NCBI RefSeq assembly: GCF_000702165.1
Contig: NZ_JNKU01000006.1
Span: 1-63,122 of the forward strand
Direction of reading: 5' to 3'
DNA length: 63,122 nt
DNA from: Sharpea azabuensis DSM 18934
Lineage (GTDB): Bacteria; Bacillota_I; Bacilli_A; Erysipelotrichales; Coprobacillaceae
This document shows, piece after piece, positions 26,865-35,396 of the stretch (positions are counted from its first letter, which is position 1; every line of letters starts with the position of its first letter). Position numbers and translations under genes: made by a program. Under the pieces are notes generated by a model. That model was not told the origin of the DNA. It made no database searches and was given only the letters and a program-made list of their open reading frames with translations.

Positions 26865-27356
26865 TTATGCTTCTAATAAGTTTTCTACTTGTTTATTCTT
26901 CTCTAATATCCCAAATACAAATGCACCAATAACTAAAATGACAAGTTCACCAATAAAGACATAACCTGCATTTAAGCCATAGTTCACAAACATGTTTTTC
27001 CCTAATGGGAAGTTAATCGCAAGTTCCAATCCAACAATTAAGCCATTCGCAATAGCACCAGCCAATGCACCTAAATAGCGGTTTGGTAACTTATTAATTG
27101 CAATGACGGCAACGAGTGTCGCAAAAGTTCCAAAACAAATATCCCATAAACCTAATGGACTAGGAATATTCGCAATCAAACAACCTAAGACAAGACCAGG
27201 AATATATTTCTTATTGTAGAATGCGAGAAATACCATGATTTCTGAAATTCTCATCTGAATGCTTCCATAAGAAATAGGTGCAAGCAAGATTGTGAGTGCG
27301 GCATAGACTGCGGCAATGATTGCATTGAATGCAATCGTCTTTGTGTCAATTTTCAT
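26865..27356 (-). CDS. queT: Queuosine precursor ECF transporter S-component QueT
   Basis: 163 aa with six short membrane helices and the QueT pattern SYGSIQMRISEIMVFLAFYN and CLIANIPSPLGLWDICFG. It binds a 7-deazaguanine precursor of queuosine and works with a shared EcfAAT module. The preQ1-I riboswitch upstream confirms the ligand class. The ribosome binding site is GAAGGAG. It is a single gene; queuosine-insertion genes are not in the window. Confidence 0.95.
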   Translation of the reverse strand: MKIDTKTIAFNAIIAAVYAALTILLAPISYGSIQMRISEIMVFLAFYNKKYIPGLVLGCLIANIPSPLGLWDICFGTFATLVAVIAINKLPNRYLGALAGAIANGLIVGLELAINFPLGKNMFVNYGLNAGYVFIGELVILVIGAFVFGILEKNKQVENLLEA

Positions 27357-27400
27357 AAAACATCTCCTTCTTCTAAATAACAGTTAGAAGCCAAACAATG

Positions 27401-27430
27401 AAAAAAACGACAAAGCATGAGCCTTGTCGC
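27401..27430 (-). terminator. Riboswitch-controlled terminator upstream of queT
   Basis: On the minus strand CGACAAGGC and GCTTTGTCG pair (one G-U) around TCAT, followed by eight T. Upstream, AGTTTTTT (27453-27460) and AAAAAACT (27433-27440) are fully complementary and can form a competing hairpin that involves the aptamer tail. Confidence 0.85.
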
Positions 27431-27450
27431 GTAAAAAACTTTTCATGTTC

Positions 27451-27485
27451 TTAGTTTTTTATACTGGGTTTGGCTCTCGAACCAG
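27451..27485 (-). promoter_or_regulatory. preQ1-I riboswitch aptamer
   Basis: Reading the minus strand from 27485: CTGGTTCGAGAGCCAAACC, then CAG, TATAAAAAACTAA. This is the small H-type pseudoknot of preQ1 class I, with P1 CTGG/CCAG and the conserved A-rich tail. It sits in front of a terminator and queT, so ligand should switch transcription off. Confidence 0.92.
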
Positions 27486-27515
27486 TGCGTGTACACTATA
27501 CCATAGTTACACAAA

Positions 27516-28385
27516 CTATGCAATATATTCACTTAAGAATTCTGGTAAGACTTTCGCATAAGGATCATCAAGATTCATATCATAGAAATGATCTTCTCTG
27601 ACGACAAAGAGTTCTTTTGGTGAAGTGTTATTGTTGTAAAGGGCATAGACATTTTTGACATCTACATCCTGATTATGACGTGAATGAATGAAAATTGTTG
27701 GAATGCTGTTCTTAGCGACATACTTGATTGTATCCATGTCCTTAAGATCACGGCCTGTTTCATTCATAACAATTGTACGCATGATTGGTTTTGTAATAAA
27801 TGAAGGTAATTTGATGGCTTTTTGGGCTTTGGCCGCAAGATAGCTTAAGACATCGCTATAAGCACCATCACTAATAATACAATCCACATTCTTTAGCTTA
27901 TTAAGACCTGCTGTATTTAAAATTGTATTGGCACCCATACCCTTACCATACATGATAATATGATGCTTTTCTCCATATCTCTTCAATAAATACTTATTCC
28001 AAAGCATTAAGTCAAAGACATCATCATAACCAAACTGACGGATATAGCCATCACTCATCCCGTGTGCACTTGCATCCAACAACAACATATTACAATTCAA
28101 CATGCTCTCAAAATAATGCATTGCTTCAATAAGATCACTCGCATCTTCCTCTAAGCCATGTAACATCACTAAGGTTGCTTTGGTATTTTCCTTTTCAAAG
28201 AAATGCCCACATAATTCTAAGCCCTTATGATTCTTTAAGCGAATCGTCTTGGCACCCACATCACTTAAGTCATCTCTCACGACAACATTACGATAAAGCA
28301 TTTTGTGCGTAAAGTCAGCTGTCAATTTATAAGCTGAAGCTGTTGATAAAAGACTAATTGAAGTTGCTGTTAATAGTTTTTTCAT
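27516..28385 (-). CDS. Alpha/beta hydrolase-fold protein lacking the nucleophile serine
   Basis: 289 aa. An N-terminal hydrophobic segment (about 2-20) suggests membrane attachment or a signal anchor. Next come an oxyanion-type block ATLVMLHGLEEDASD and the fold's nucleophile elbow IIMYGKGMGAN. The elbow should be G-x-S-x-G and here reads GKGMG. A late acid/histidine pair is present (HSRHNQDVD, REDHFYDM). Hydrolysis by a standard triad therefore looks impossible. Its ATG overlaps the upstream gene's stop by four bases, placing it in an operon with two unknown genes. Confidence 0.78.
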   Translation of the reverse strand: MKKLLTATSISLLSTASAYKLTADFTHKMLYRNVVVRDDLSDVGAKTIRLKNHKGLELCGHFFEKENTKATLVMLHGLEEDASDLIEAMHYFESMLNCNMLLLDASAHGMSDGYIRQFGYDDVFDLMLWNKYLLKRYGEKHHIIMYGKGMGANTILNTAGLNKLKNVDCIISDGAYSDVLSYLAAKAQKAIKLPSFITKPIMRTIVMNETGRDLKDMDTIKYVAKNSIPTIFIHSRHNQDVDVKNVYALYNNNTSPKELFVVREDHFYDMNLDDPYAKVLPEFLSEYIA

Positions 28386-29611
28386 TCGTACCACTCCCTA
28401 AAATTATCTAATAATAATCGATTAATATTTAATACCTGCTCTAATGATGACATACGATATTGATCATTGTCCATTCTACCTGCAAAGAAACGTATTGCCC
28501 TCGCTAATTCATCACGGATGGTATTCTTGAGTTCATCAGGAAAGCTTTCAATTGGGAAGACTGTGAAGATCATTGTATTGTAGTCTGTATGGAAGATTTC
28601 TACGATTGTCTCATAGCCCTCACTCTTAATAAAGGCATTACCTAGAGCTAAATCTAAATCATGATTGACATATGTCAAATAATAATTAACGACAATACGA
28701 ATAACATCTTCGACAATTTTATGATAATTCTCATGATCATCATGATAGAGATAATAGAGATAGGAATAAACAATATTATAATCTTTAAAATGCTTTGTCT
28801 CTTCACTAAAGAGAATATAATCCTGATCTAAACGTTCAAAAAGCTTATCCTGGGTGCTTGATGGTGCAATAATACGCTTCATATAATCAACCATAATCAT
28901 CATCGCAAATCGATAATGATCACACAACAATTTAATAATACGATAGGTTTTATCTGGTTGCATGTTATAGAATTCATCAAAATTCTCATAAAGTGATTTG
29001 AGTATTTCTCTTAAATAGAAGAGGTGGTATTGGTATTCTGTATCGAGATAGATGGAATTCCCACTTCCCCATTCATATTGATAATCTACATTTTCAAAAA
29101 AGGCATAGATGGCATCAAGATATTCTTCATAATGCTTACTTTCTCTTAGATTAGCCATTGCTGGTCTAAAGAGACGATTGAAACGATCACTTGTTTCCTG
29201 GTTGACGCCATAATGATATTTCATGAAGTTTAGGACATCAATCCAGTCTCTTGGTGATATTGTTGTAATTTCTGTTGGCTGTTTCTCATCGATAAAGCGT
29301 TCATAAAGACTATAGTGAAGATAGTTTTTGTCTTGTAGGCGATTAATGATTTTTTCGATCAGGTCATTGGTAATGTATTGTTTTTCTTGTTCATTGAGCT
29401 TCTCGGAAAATGTCACATTAACTTCTTCATCAATAACTGTCAGTTCGACAAAGATCTCAATCGTACGAAAAGAGTTATCCATGATATAGTAAATGCCTTT
29501 AACGACAAAATCACCACTACGGTAGGCTGCACGGAAACGATATTTGCCAATATGCTTACTCTCATGGGCTTTGAGGTATTCTTTGAGTACTTCTGTTACG
29601 CTCTTTGCCAT
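28382..29611 (-). CDS. Hypothetical protein, 409 aa
   Basis: I do not recognise this protein. It is soluble-looking, without membrane helices or a signal peptide, and unusually rich in Tyr, Phe, Asp and Glu. The N-terminal 100 residues look like alternating strands (FVVKGIYYIMDNSFRTIEIF); the rest is probably helical and repeat-like (YEEYLDAIYAFFENVDYQYE, KTYRIIKLLCDHYRFAMMIM). The ribosome binding site GGAGGTC is strong. It is the middle gene of a three-gene operon with an 81-aa protein upstream and a non-canonical hydrolase downstream. Confidence 0.7.
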   Translation of the reverse strand: MAKSVTEVLKEYLKAHESKHIGKYRFRAAYRSGDFVVKGIYYIMDNSFRTIEIFVELTVIDEEVNVTFSEKLNEQEKQYITNDLIEKIINRLQDKNYLHYSLYERFIDEKQPTEITTISPRDWIDVLNFMKYHYGVNQETSDRFNRLFRPAMANLRESKHYEEYLDAIYAFFENVDYQYEWGSGNSIYLDTEYQYHLFYLREILKSLYENFDEFYNMQPDKTYRIIKLLCDHYRFAMMIMVDYMKRIIAPSSTQDKLFERLDQDYILFSEETKHFKDYNIVYSYLYYLYHDDHENYHKIVEDVIRIVVNYYLTYVNHDLDLALGNAFIKSEGYETIVEIFHTDYNTMIFTVFPIESFPDELKNTIRDELARAIRFFAGRMDNDQYRMSSLEQVLNINRLLLDNFREWYE

Positions 29612-29623
29612 AATGACCTCCTG

Positions 29624-29869
29624 CTAGTAATTTGTATCATGCATGCGTTTAAAACGTGATAAGAAATTATGTTTTTTATATTCATCACAATAGAAACGGA
29701 TATTGCCTTCAGAGAAGTCTCCCCCAGCACTTTGTGCTGTCAGCATGATTTCTCTTGTCAGGATAGGATATTCATCTTCATCAAGATAATAATCCTGCAT
29801 TTCTTCTTTCACAATTTCCATACATTCTTCTAAATGTTCTTCAATTAAAGCATTTGTTAAAAAATCCAT
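29624..29869 (-). CDS. Hypothetical acidic protein, 81 aa
   Basis: This small, acidic, mainly helical protein (LIEEHLEECMEIVKEEMQDY, FYCDEYKKHNFLSRFKRMHD) is not recognised. It has no transmembrane segment. ATG 29869 is eight bases after GAGG; the in-frame ATG at 29875 is too close to it. It is the first gene of the operon that continues with the 409-aa protein 12 bases later. Confidence 0.65.
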   Translation of the reverse strand: MDFLTNALIEEHLEECMEIVKEEMQDYYLDEDEYPILTREIMLTAQSAGGDFSEGNIRFYCDEYKKHNFLSRFKRMHDTNY

Positions 29870-29915
29870 AGTCATAACCTCACGTTTTCATTATACCATG
29901 TTTAAAGAAAAATCC

Positions 29916-30674
29916 CTAACGTAAGAAAGATATTTCATCCGTTAGTATGAACCCTTCTTTCTTTAAACGTTCAATCACAGTCCTCATCTTATTGGCATCA
30001 ATCGCACTTGCCTCATGAGCATCACAGCCGACAATCATTTTATTGCCAATATCCCTAACCATTTTAAGATAAGGTGCACTTGGATAATGACGATTATGCA
30101 AGTATCCAAGCATATTGAATTCAAGAGGGATGTCAAGCTCTTTGGCTTTAAGGCATAGTCTTTCTAGTTCGTTAAGATGTCTTTGATCATGCTGATCATA
30201 ATAGATGACATCAGGATGAGCAACATAGCTAAAAAGTCCTGTTTCCATGCCCTTAATCACCTGATCACAATAGCGTGTGACAGACTCGAGAGTTTGTGGT
30301 GGCATGCCATAATAGCTCCCATCTTCATCACTGCCATCATAATGATTACCTAGAATCAGATAATCAATATCATAGCGTTTAATCGTTTCTTTCATCCAAG
30401 CCATCTTATCTTCAAAATACTCAGCTTCAAACCCAATCTTAATATCTATACGATTCTGATATTCTTCACGCAGTTTTCTAAGGGTTAAAACATAATCTTC
30501 AATTTCGGTCTCTTGCATGCGCATAAAAGGTTTAAAGGATGAATCATAATGCCATGGGGCATGATCAGAAAATCCCAGTGTTGTAAAGCCTTGATCAATA
30601 GCTTGTTCAATATAGTCTCTTTCAAAGCCGATGGCATGATGGCATCGGTATGTATGTGTATGATAATTCTTCAT
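29916..30674 (-). CDS. PHP-domain phosphatase, histidinol-phosphatase-like
   Basis: 252 aa PHP domain with metal motifs YHTHTYRCHHA at the N-terminus, LGFSDHAPW, EAEYFE, LGNHYDG, YVAHPDVIYYD and VGCDAHEA. HisK/HisJ enzymes of this family dephosphorylate histidinol phosphate. No other his genes are near, so a different small-molecule phosphate substrate is possible. It is separated from pth2 by one base and probably co-transcribed with it. Confidence 0.88.
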   Translation of the reverse strand: MKNYHTHTYRCHHAIGFERDYIEQAIDQGFTTLGFSDHAPWHYDSSFKPFMRMQETEIEDYVLTLRKLREEYQNRIDIKIGFEAEYFEDKMAWMKETIKRYDIDYLILGNHYDGSDEDGSYYGMPPQTLESVTRYCDQVIKGMETGLFSYVAHPDVIYYDQHDQRHLNELERLCLKAKELDIPLEFNMLGYLHNRHYPSAPYLKMVRDIGNKMIVGCDAHEASAIDANKMRTVIERLKKEGFILTDEISFLR

Positions 30675-30675
30675 A

Positions 30676-31092
30676 TTAATATAATGGCAATCCTCCTGTT
30701 AATTCATCGGCAACTTCTTTTTCAAGGGGTTCAAAGGCAAGACATGTATAGGTGGGCTGGTTGTGGAATTCCGTATGACCAGCATCTTGAATCAGGCAGG
30801 AAATGATGCCCTTTTCTTTTGCCTTTTTGTCGAGAGCTAAAAGTTCCTCTTCACTATCGACATAGACACATATCTTCGCTACTCCATTATTGAACCAGTC
30901 TGTTAAGGGGGTATGAACATTGGTATCTAAATAGACATAATTGTTGTGTTCTTTTATTTCATTAAAGCGCTGTTCTTTCTTTAATGCCAACAAAACAGCT
31001 TCAACACAGGCATGTCCAGCCTGGGCAGCTATTTTACCTTTTCGCATTTTCAAGTCGCGGCGCATGACAATCATTTGTTTTGATGTATACAT
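30676..31092 (-). CDS. pth2: Peptidyl-tRNA hydrolase, PTH2 (archaeal/eukaryotic type)
   Basis: 138 aa. The PTH2 signature is clear: QMIVMRRDLKMRKGKIAAQAGHACVEAVL, then VYVDSEEELLALDKKAKEKG, SCLIQDAGHTEF and TYTCLAFEP. It releases tRNA from peptidyl-tRNA that has dropped off the ribosome. Most bacteria rely on the unrelated Pth1; this type is found in only some Bacillota. ATG 31092 follows GGGAGG. A terminator lies between thrB and this gene, so it probably has its own promoter. Confidence 0.9.
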   Translation of the reverse strand: MYTSKQMIVMRRDLKMRKGKIAAQAGHACVEAVLLALKKEQRFNEIKEHNNYVYLDTNVHTPLTDWFNNGVAKICVYVDSEEELLALDKKAKEKGIISCLIQDAGHTEFHNQPTYTCLAFEPLEKEVADELTGGLPLY

Positions 31093-31105
31093 AAAGCCTC
31101 CCAAT

Positions 31106-31138
31106 AATAAAAAAAGTAGAACTTCTTCAGTCCTACTT
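31106..31138 (-). terminator. Terminator of thrCB
   Basis: On the minus strand AAGTAG-g-ACT and AGT-t-CTACTT form a hairpin with a 5-base loop, followed by a T-rich run. Confidence 0.78.
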
Positions 31139-31150
31139 ATTATACGTTGA

Positions 31151-32044
31151 TTAGAGGAAATCGCAAACATAACCACGGGTATCTAATTCAAGTTTTTCAA
31201 CTTTCCAGCCCTCAATCAGTTCACCAAGTTCTTCCTTTATTCTTACAACACCCTTATCATCTTCTGCTTTAATCATAGCCATGATTGTTGGTCCAGCACC
31301 TGATAAATAAACGCCAAGAATCTTATCATCTTTTTCTAATATATCCATAATTGGGAAATAATTCTTTATCAGTTTCCCACGATAGGGCTGATGTAAACGG
31401 TCTTTAAAGCCGAGCTTTAAGCCCTGATCATAACCATTGATCAGTGATGCAACCATCAAGGCAAGATGTGAGACATTCTTGATGGCATCAGCACGTTCTA
31501 ATGTATTTGGTAATACGGCACGTGCTTTAGCTGTTGAAAGTGTAAAAGGTGGAATAAGAGCGACAAAGCGATAATCATTCTTTATTGGTAAAGAGAGTGT
31601 TGTGACTTTGTGATCTTCCATAACTGAGACCGTCATGCCACCAAAGATGGCTGGGGCAACATTGTCAGGGTGTCCTTCAATCTTTGTCGCAAGTTCCAAG
31701 ATATCCTGACGGTCTTCATAGCGATCTTTAAAGGCATAGGCTGCAACAATTCCGGCAACAATACATGTTGAAGAAGAGCCAAGTCCTCTTGTATAAGGCA
31801 CATCCCCACTTGTGACAATCCGCACACCTTTATAGTCAAGTCCAACTTCCTTAGCTGCTTCATCAAAGGCCTGATAAGTCATGTTGTCTTTATTCGCAAA
31901 CTGCTCAGGACAGCCAAGTATCTGTAAGCCTTCATCCAGTAATTCAAAAGTGAAAGTATTATAGAGAGTAACGGCTAGACCAGCAACGTCAAAGCCTGGT
32001 CCCAGGTTGGCACTTGTCGCAGGCACTCTTACACGTACATACAT
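31151..32044 (-). CDS. thrB: Homoserine kinase
   Basis: 297 aa GHMP kinase. RVPATSANLGPGFDVAG is the N-terminal signature, YTRGLGSSSTCIVAG the phosphate-binding loop, and GVYLSGAGPTIMAMI the C-terminal motif 3. It phosphorylates homoserine for threonine synthesis. ATG 32044 follows GAGG; the longer frame runs into thrC. The start is one base after the thrC stop, in the order thrC-thrB. Confidence 0.96.
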   Translation of the reverse strand: MYVRVRVPATSANLGPGFDVAGLAVTLYNTFTFELLDEGLQILGCPEQFANKDNMTYQAFDEAAKEVGLDYKGVRIVTSGDVPYTRGLGSSSTCIVAGIVAAYAFKDRYEDRQDILELATKIEGHPDNVAPAIFGGMTVSVMEDHKVTTLSLPIKNDYRFVALIPPFTLSTAKARAVLPNTLERADAIKNVSHLALMVASLINGYDQGLKLGFKDRLHQPYRGKLIKNYFPIMDILEKDDKILGVYLSGAGPTIMAMIKAEDDKGVVRIKEELGELIEGWKVEKLELDTRGYVCDFL

Positions 32045-32045
32045 C

Positions 32046-33530
32046 TTAGAGTTCCTCGATTCTCTTAGCGACAAAATCTAAGATTTCTTCTTTATCAATA
32101 ACCCCTTTATGAAGCACCTTGCGATCCTTAATACCCTTTAATGGATATGGGATTTCAACGGCTGTTAACTTATGTAAGTCATCAATAGCCTGATAAACAT
32201 CTTCCTTTTTACCAGTTAATGCTTCATAAACAGATTCTGGGAATTTATATGGTGAAGCTGTGGAGAGAAGAACTGTAGGTGTTGTATCCCCTGTATTTCT
32301 AAAGTATTCTTCATAGACACCATATCCTACTGCTGTATGTGTATCGAGAAGATAGCCATGATCGACATAGACGGTCTTAATTGTTTCAAGAACTTCTTCT
32401 TCAGATAAGAAACCAGCGCTGAACTGATCCTGAATAGTCTTGAGTGTTTCTTCATCAATACGGTAAATACCATCTTTATTGAGCTCATCCATAAAGCTCT
32501 TCACCTTAGCTGTATCACCATTAACCATGAAATATACAAGTCTTTCCAGGTTGCTTGAGACAAGGATATCCATGGCTGGCGCATTTGTCTTATAGAACTC
32601 TCTGCGGGCATCATATTCCCCTGTCTTAAAGAAGTCAGTTAAGATATTATTTTTATTAGAAGCAACAATGAAACGATGAACTGGTAAACCCATCTGCTTC
32701 GCAATCCAGCCTGCTAGACAGTTTCCGAAGTTACCTGAAGGCACGGTGAAATTCACTTGATGACCTAATTCAATTGTTCCATCTCTTACTAATGTCAGAT
32801 AGCTATGAAAATAATAAACAATCTGTGGAATAAGACGGCCAATATTAATAGAATTGGCTGAAGAAAGGAAGACATTATGTTCTTCACATAAAGCCTTAAG
32901 CTTGGCGGACGCAAAAGCTTCCTTGACAGCTCTTTGGGCATCATCAAAATTACCATGAATACCAACAACTTCTACATTGTTACCTGTTGTAGTTACCATT
33001 TGCTGTTTCTGGATATTCGAAACACCATCAATTGGATAGAAGACTTTAATTGTTGTGCCAGGAACATCCTTGAAGCCTTCAAGAGCTGCTTTACCTGTAT
33101 CTCCTGAAGTTGCTGCTAAAATCATGACTTCACGGTTTTCACCCTTTTTCTTTAATGAATATGTCATGAAATGTGGCAAGAGTGATAAAGCCATATCTTT
33201 AAAGGCTGCTGTCTGACCATGGAATAGCTCTGCCACATAGAGACCGCCGGCCTTCTTGAGAGGTACAACGCCTTCATCAAATAAGCCACTCGCATAAGCC
33301 TCTTTTGCTAAAGCACGAATTTCTTCCTTTGTCCCATCCGGTGTAAATGCAGAAATCACTTCTGTCGCTAAATCAACATAATCAAGCTTTAATAATGCAT
33401 GTAAATCTTTCTTTTCAAACGCAAAATCAGGCACCAATAGGCCTCCATCACTGGCAATTCCCTGCAAGATTGCATTATAGAAATCTATTGGTGTCTGCCC
33501 ACCACGTGTGCTTTTGTAGAGTTTATCCAT
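32046..33530 (-). CDS. thrC: Threonine synthase
   Basis: 494 aa, the longer bacterial/yeast class. KLYKSTRGGQTPIDFYNAIL is the family N-terminus, FHGQTAAFKDMALSLL carries the PLP lysine, and LAATSGDTGKAALEGF and TVPSGNFGNCLAGW bind the cofactor and phosphate. It converts O-phosphohomoserine to threonine. ATG 33530 is seven bases after GGAGG. No T-box or other leader motif was seen in the 189-base gap upstream. Confidence 0.96.
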   Translation of the reverse strand: MDKLYKSTRGGQTPIDFYNAILQGIASDGGLLVPDFAFEKKDLHALLKLDYVDLATEVISAFTPDGTKEEIRALAKEAYASGLFDEGVVPLKKAGGLYVAELFHGQTAAFKDMALSLLPHFMTYSLKKKGENREVMILAATSGDTGKAALEGFKDVPGTTIKVFYPIDGVSNIQKQQMVTTTGNNVEVVGIHGNFDDAQRAVKEAFASAKLKALCEEHNVFLSSANSINIGRLIPQIVYYFHSYLTLVRDGTIELGHQVNFTVPSGNFGNCLAGWIAKQMGLPVHRFIVASNKNNILTDFFKTGEYDARREFYKTNAPAMDILVSSNLERLVYFMVNGDTAKVKSFMDELNKDGIYRIDEETLKTIQDQFSAGFLSEEEVLETIKTVYVDHGYLLDTHTAVGYGVYEEYFRNTGDTTPTVLLSTASPYKFPESVYEALTGKKEDVYQAIDDLHKLTAVEIPYPLKGIKDRKVLHKGVIDKEEILDFVAKRIEEL

Positions 33531-33719
33531 AACCATCCTCCTGTAACGTTTAAAACATTGTATATAATTGTCTATCTCAAGTCAATTCTAACTCTAATAT
33601 TTCTATTTTTTATAAATTCATACATTCAAATTTTGATTCTCAATACATACCTCATTATTTTATTGCATATTCCTTTTAATCATTATATTATGGAGGCATT
33701 AAAAGACAGGAGATTATTT

Positions 33720-34733
33720 ATGAGTAAGATTAGAATTCCTGAGGATTATAAGCCTCAGTTAAACCTCATCGAAACAGAAGTTGCTGTTAAGATGATCAAA
33801 GATACTTTTGAAAGAAGACTTGCTGAACAGTTAAGATTAACACGTGTATCAGCCCCATTATTCCTTTTAAAGAATACTGGTCTCAACGATAACTTAAATG
33901 GTGTAGAACAGCCAGTACACTTCCAAAGCATTGAACTTCATGATGAAGATATTGAAATCATTCATTCCCTTGCGAAATGGAAAAGAGATGCTTTACATCG
34001 TTATGGCTTTAAGCCTCATACAGGTTTATATACAGATATGAATGCGATTAGAAAAGACGAGGAATTGGATAATCTGCATTCTATGTATGTTGACCAGTGG
34101 GACTGGGAAGCTGTTATTAACCCTGAAGATCGCACAAGAAAATTCTTTGAACGTACAGTCAAACGTATTTATTATGCTTTGCTTGATGTTGAATTCACTA
34201 TGGTCCAGCATTATCCACAGTTAGGAGAACCTCTTCTTCCTGAAGAAATCACTTTTATCACAACCCAGGAACTTGAAGACCTCTATCCAGATTTAACACC
34301 AAAGGAAAGAGAAAATGCGATTGTCAAAGAAAAGAAAGCAGTTTGTCTTGAACAGATTGGTGATGTCCTGAAATCTGGCAAGAAGCATGATGGTCGTGCA
34401 CCTGACTATGATGACTGGAAACTCAATGGTGACATTCTTGTCTACAACCCTGTTCTTGATGAAGCCTTAGAATTATCATCAATGGGTATTCGTGTAGACG
34501 AAAAAGCACTTCGTGAACAGCTTGCCAAGACACATGAAGAAGCAAGACTCTCATTACCTTATCATCAGAATATTCTTAACCATGTTCTCCCACTTTCCAT
34601 TGGTGGTGGTATTGGCCAAAGCCGCATCTGTATGTACTTCTTGAGAAAATGCCATATTGGTGAAGTTCAGGCTTCATTATGGGATGATGATACATACAAG
34701 ACATGCAGCGAACACAACATTCCACTTCTATAA
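33720..34733 (+). CDS. asnA: Aspartate-ammonia ligase (asparagine synthetase A)
   Basis: 337 aa, the normal AsnA length. It has ETEVAVKMIKDTFERRLAEQ, the substrate loop VSAPLFLLKNTGLNDNLNG, VDQWDWEAVI and the C-terminal SIGGGIGQSRICMYFLRKCH. It makes asparagine from aspartate, ammonia and ATP and is related to class II tRNA synthetases. ATG 33720 follows AGGAG; the frame is open 160 bases further upstream, but that part is AT-rich and has no start signal. Confidence 0.97.
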   Translation: MSKIRIPEDYKPQLNLIETEVAVKMIKDTFERRLAEQLRLTRVSAPLFLLKNTGLNDNLNGVEQPVHFQSIELHDEDIEIIHSLAKWKRDALHRYGFKPHTGLYTDMNAIRKDEELDNLHSMYVDQWDWEAVINPEDRTRKFFERTVKRIYYALLDVEFTMVQHYPQLGEPLLPEEITFITTQELEDLYPDLTPKERENAIVKEKKAVCLEQIGDVLKSGKKHDGRAPDYDDWKLNGDILVYNPVLDEALELSSMGIRVDEKALREQLAKTHEEARLSLPYHQNILNHVLPLSIGGGIGQSRICMYFLRKCHIGEVQASLWDDDTYKTCSEHNIPLL

Positions 34734-34744
34734 TCTAAAAGAAG

Positions 34745-34774
34745 ACCCAATAGAACATTCTATTGGGTTTTTTT
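34745..34774. terminator. Terminator of asnA, overlapping the end of the flavodoxin gene
   Basis: ACCCAATAGAA and TTCTATTGGGT pair perfectly around CA, followed by T7. Confidence 0.88.
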
Positions 34775-35188
34775 GTTCATGTTGATAGGTTCTTCTACTT
34801 TCGCATGCTTATAGATACGCTGAAGCTTAGCTTGGCTATTACCAGCCAAAGATCCACCACTTGTATAGAAGGGAATAATTGTTCCCGTATAAAGATCACT
34901 AAGCTTCGCAAAGCTAATAATAATTTGAGGACAACGCCCACACCAGATAGGAAAGCCAAGATAGACTTTGTCATAATCCTTAATATGCGGTATTTCACTT
35001 AAGGCTGGCAAGCTACCTGAAAGACGATCCAGAATAGCTCTTATAACCATCATTCTCTGACTTGATCGATAAGGTCGACGTTTTCTTATTTCTATCAAGT
35101 CTCCGCCTACTTCTCTTTGTAATTTCTTAGCAGCCTGCTTTGTATTTCCAGTATGGGAAAAATACGCAATCGCAATCTTCTCATTCAT
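34760..35188 (-). CDS. Flavodoxin
   Basis: 142 aa. IAIAYFSHTGNTKQAAKKL is the FMN-phosphate loop, and YDKVYLGFPIWCGRCPQII and FYTSGGSLAGNSQAKL are the isoalloxazine-binding loops. It is a low-potential electron carrier or a member of the flavodoxin_4 NAD(P)H oxidoreductase group; it is shorter than typical 150-170-aa forms at the C-terminus. ATG 35188 has GGTG at good spacing. Its 3' end runs into the asnA terminator. Confidence 0.85.
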   Translation of the reverse strand: MNEKIAIAYFSHTGNTKQAAKKLQREVGGDLIEIRKRRPYRSSQRMMVIRAILDRLSGSLPALSEIPHIKDYDKVYLGFPIWCGRCPQIIISFAKLSDLYTGTIIPFYTSGGSLAGNSQAKLQRIYKHAKVEEPINMNKKTQ

Positions 35189-35310
35189 CTTTTTCACCTT
35201 CTTTCATAGTTTTATGGATTTCTAATCACATTCTACCAATATCTGATAGTGAGTTCTACCCTGTTAACGTCTCAGTTCATTGTGAAATAAAAATTTTTGA
35301 ACTTTTTAAA

Positions 35311-35334
35311 TATAATCCCTATATTGGGATTATA
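35311..35334 (+). repeat. Perfect inverted repeat upstream of addB
   Basis: TATAATCCC and GGGATTATA pair perfectly around TATATT, about 60 bases before the addB start and overlapping two TATAAT-like boxes. It could be an operator or a short hairpin. The rest of the 208-base gap shows only AT-rich sequence and a possible -10 (TAGAAT near 35374). Confidence 0.55.
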
Positions 35335-35396
35335 TCGACCCTTTTTTATGCGAACACTTTTAAAAACTGCTAGAATAGAGGTTAGGAGGAATAGCT

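Noticed and set aside
33531-33719. T-box or amino-acid leader between thrC and asnA
   Set aside because: No T-box core (the TGGNACCGCG-like bulge) or tRNA-specifier stem is visible on either strand.
33558-33719. N-terminal extension of asnA by 54 codons
   Set aside because: The open frame is hydrophobic, AT-rich and without a ribosome binding site. AsnA begins at MSKIRIPEDY with AGGAG upstream.
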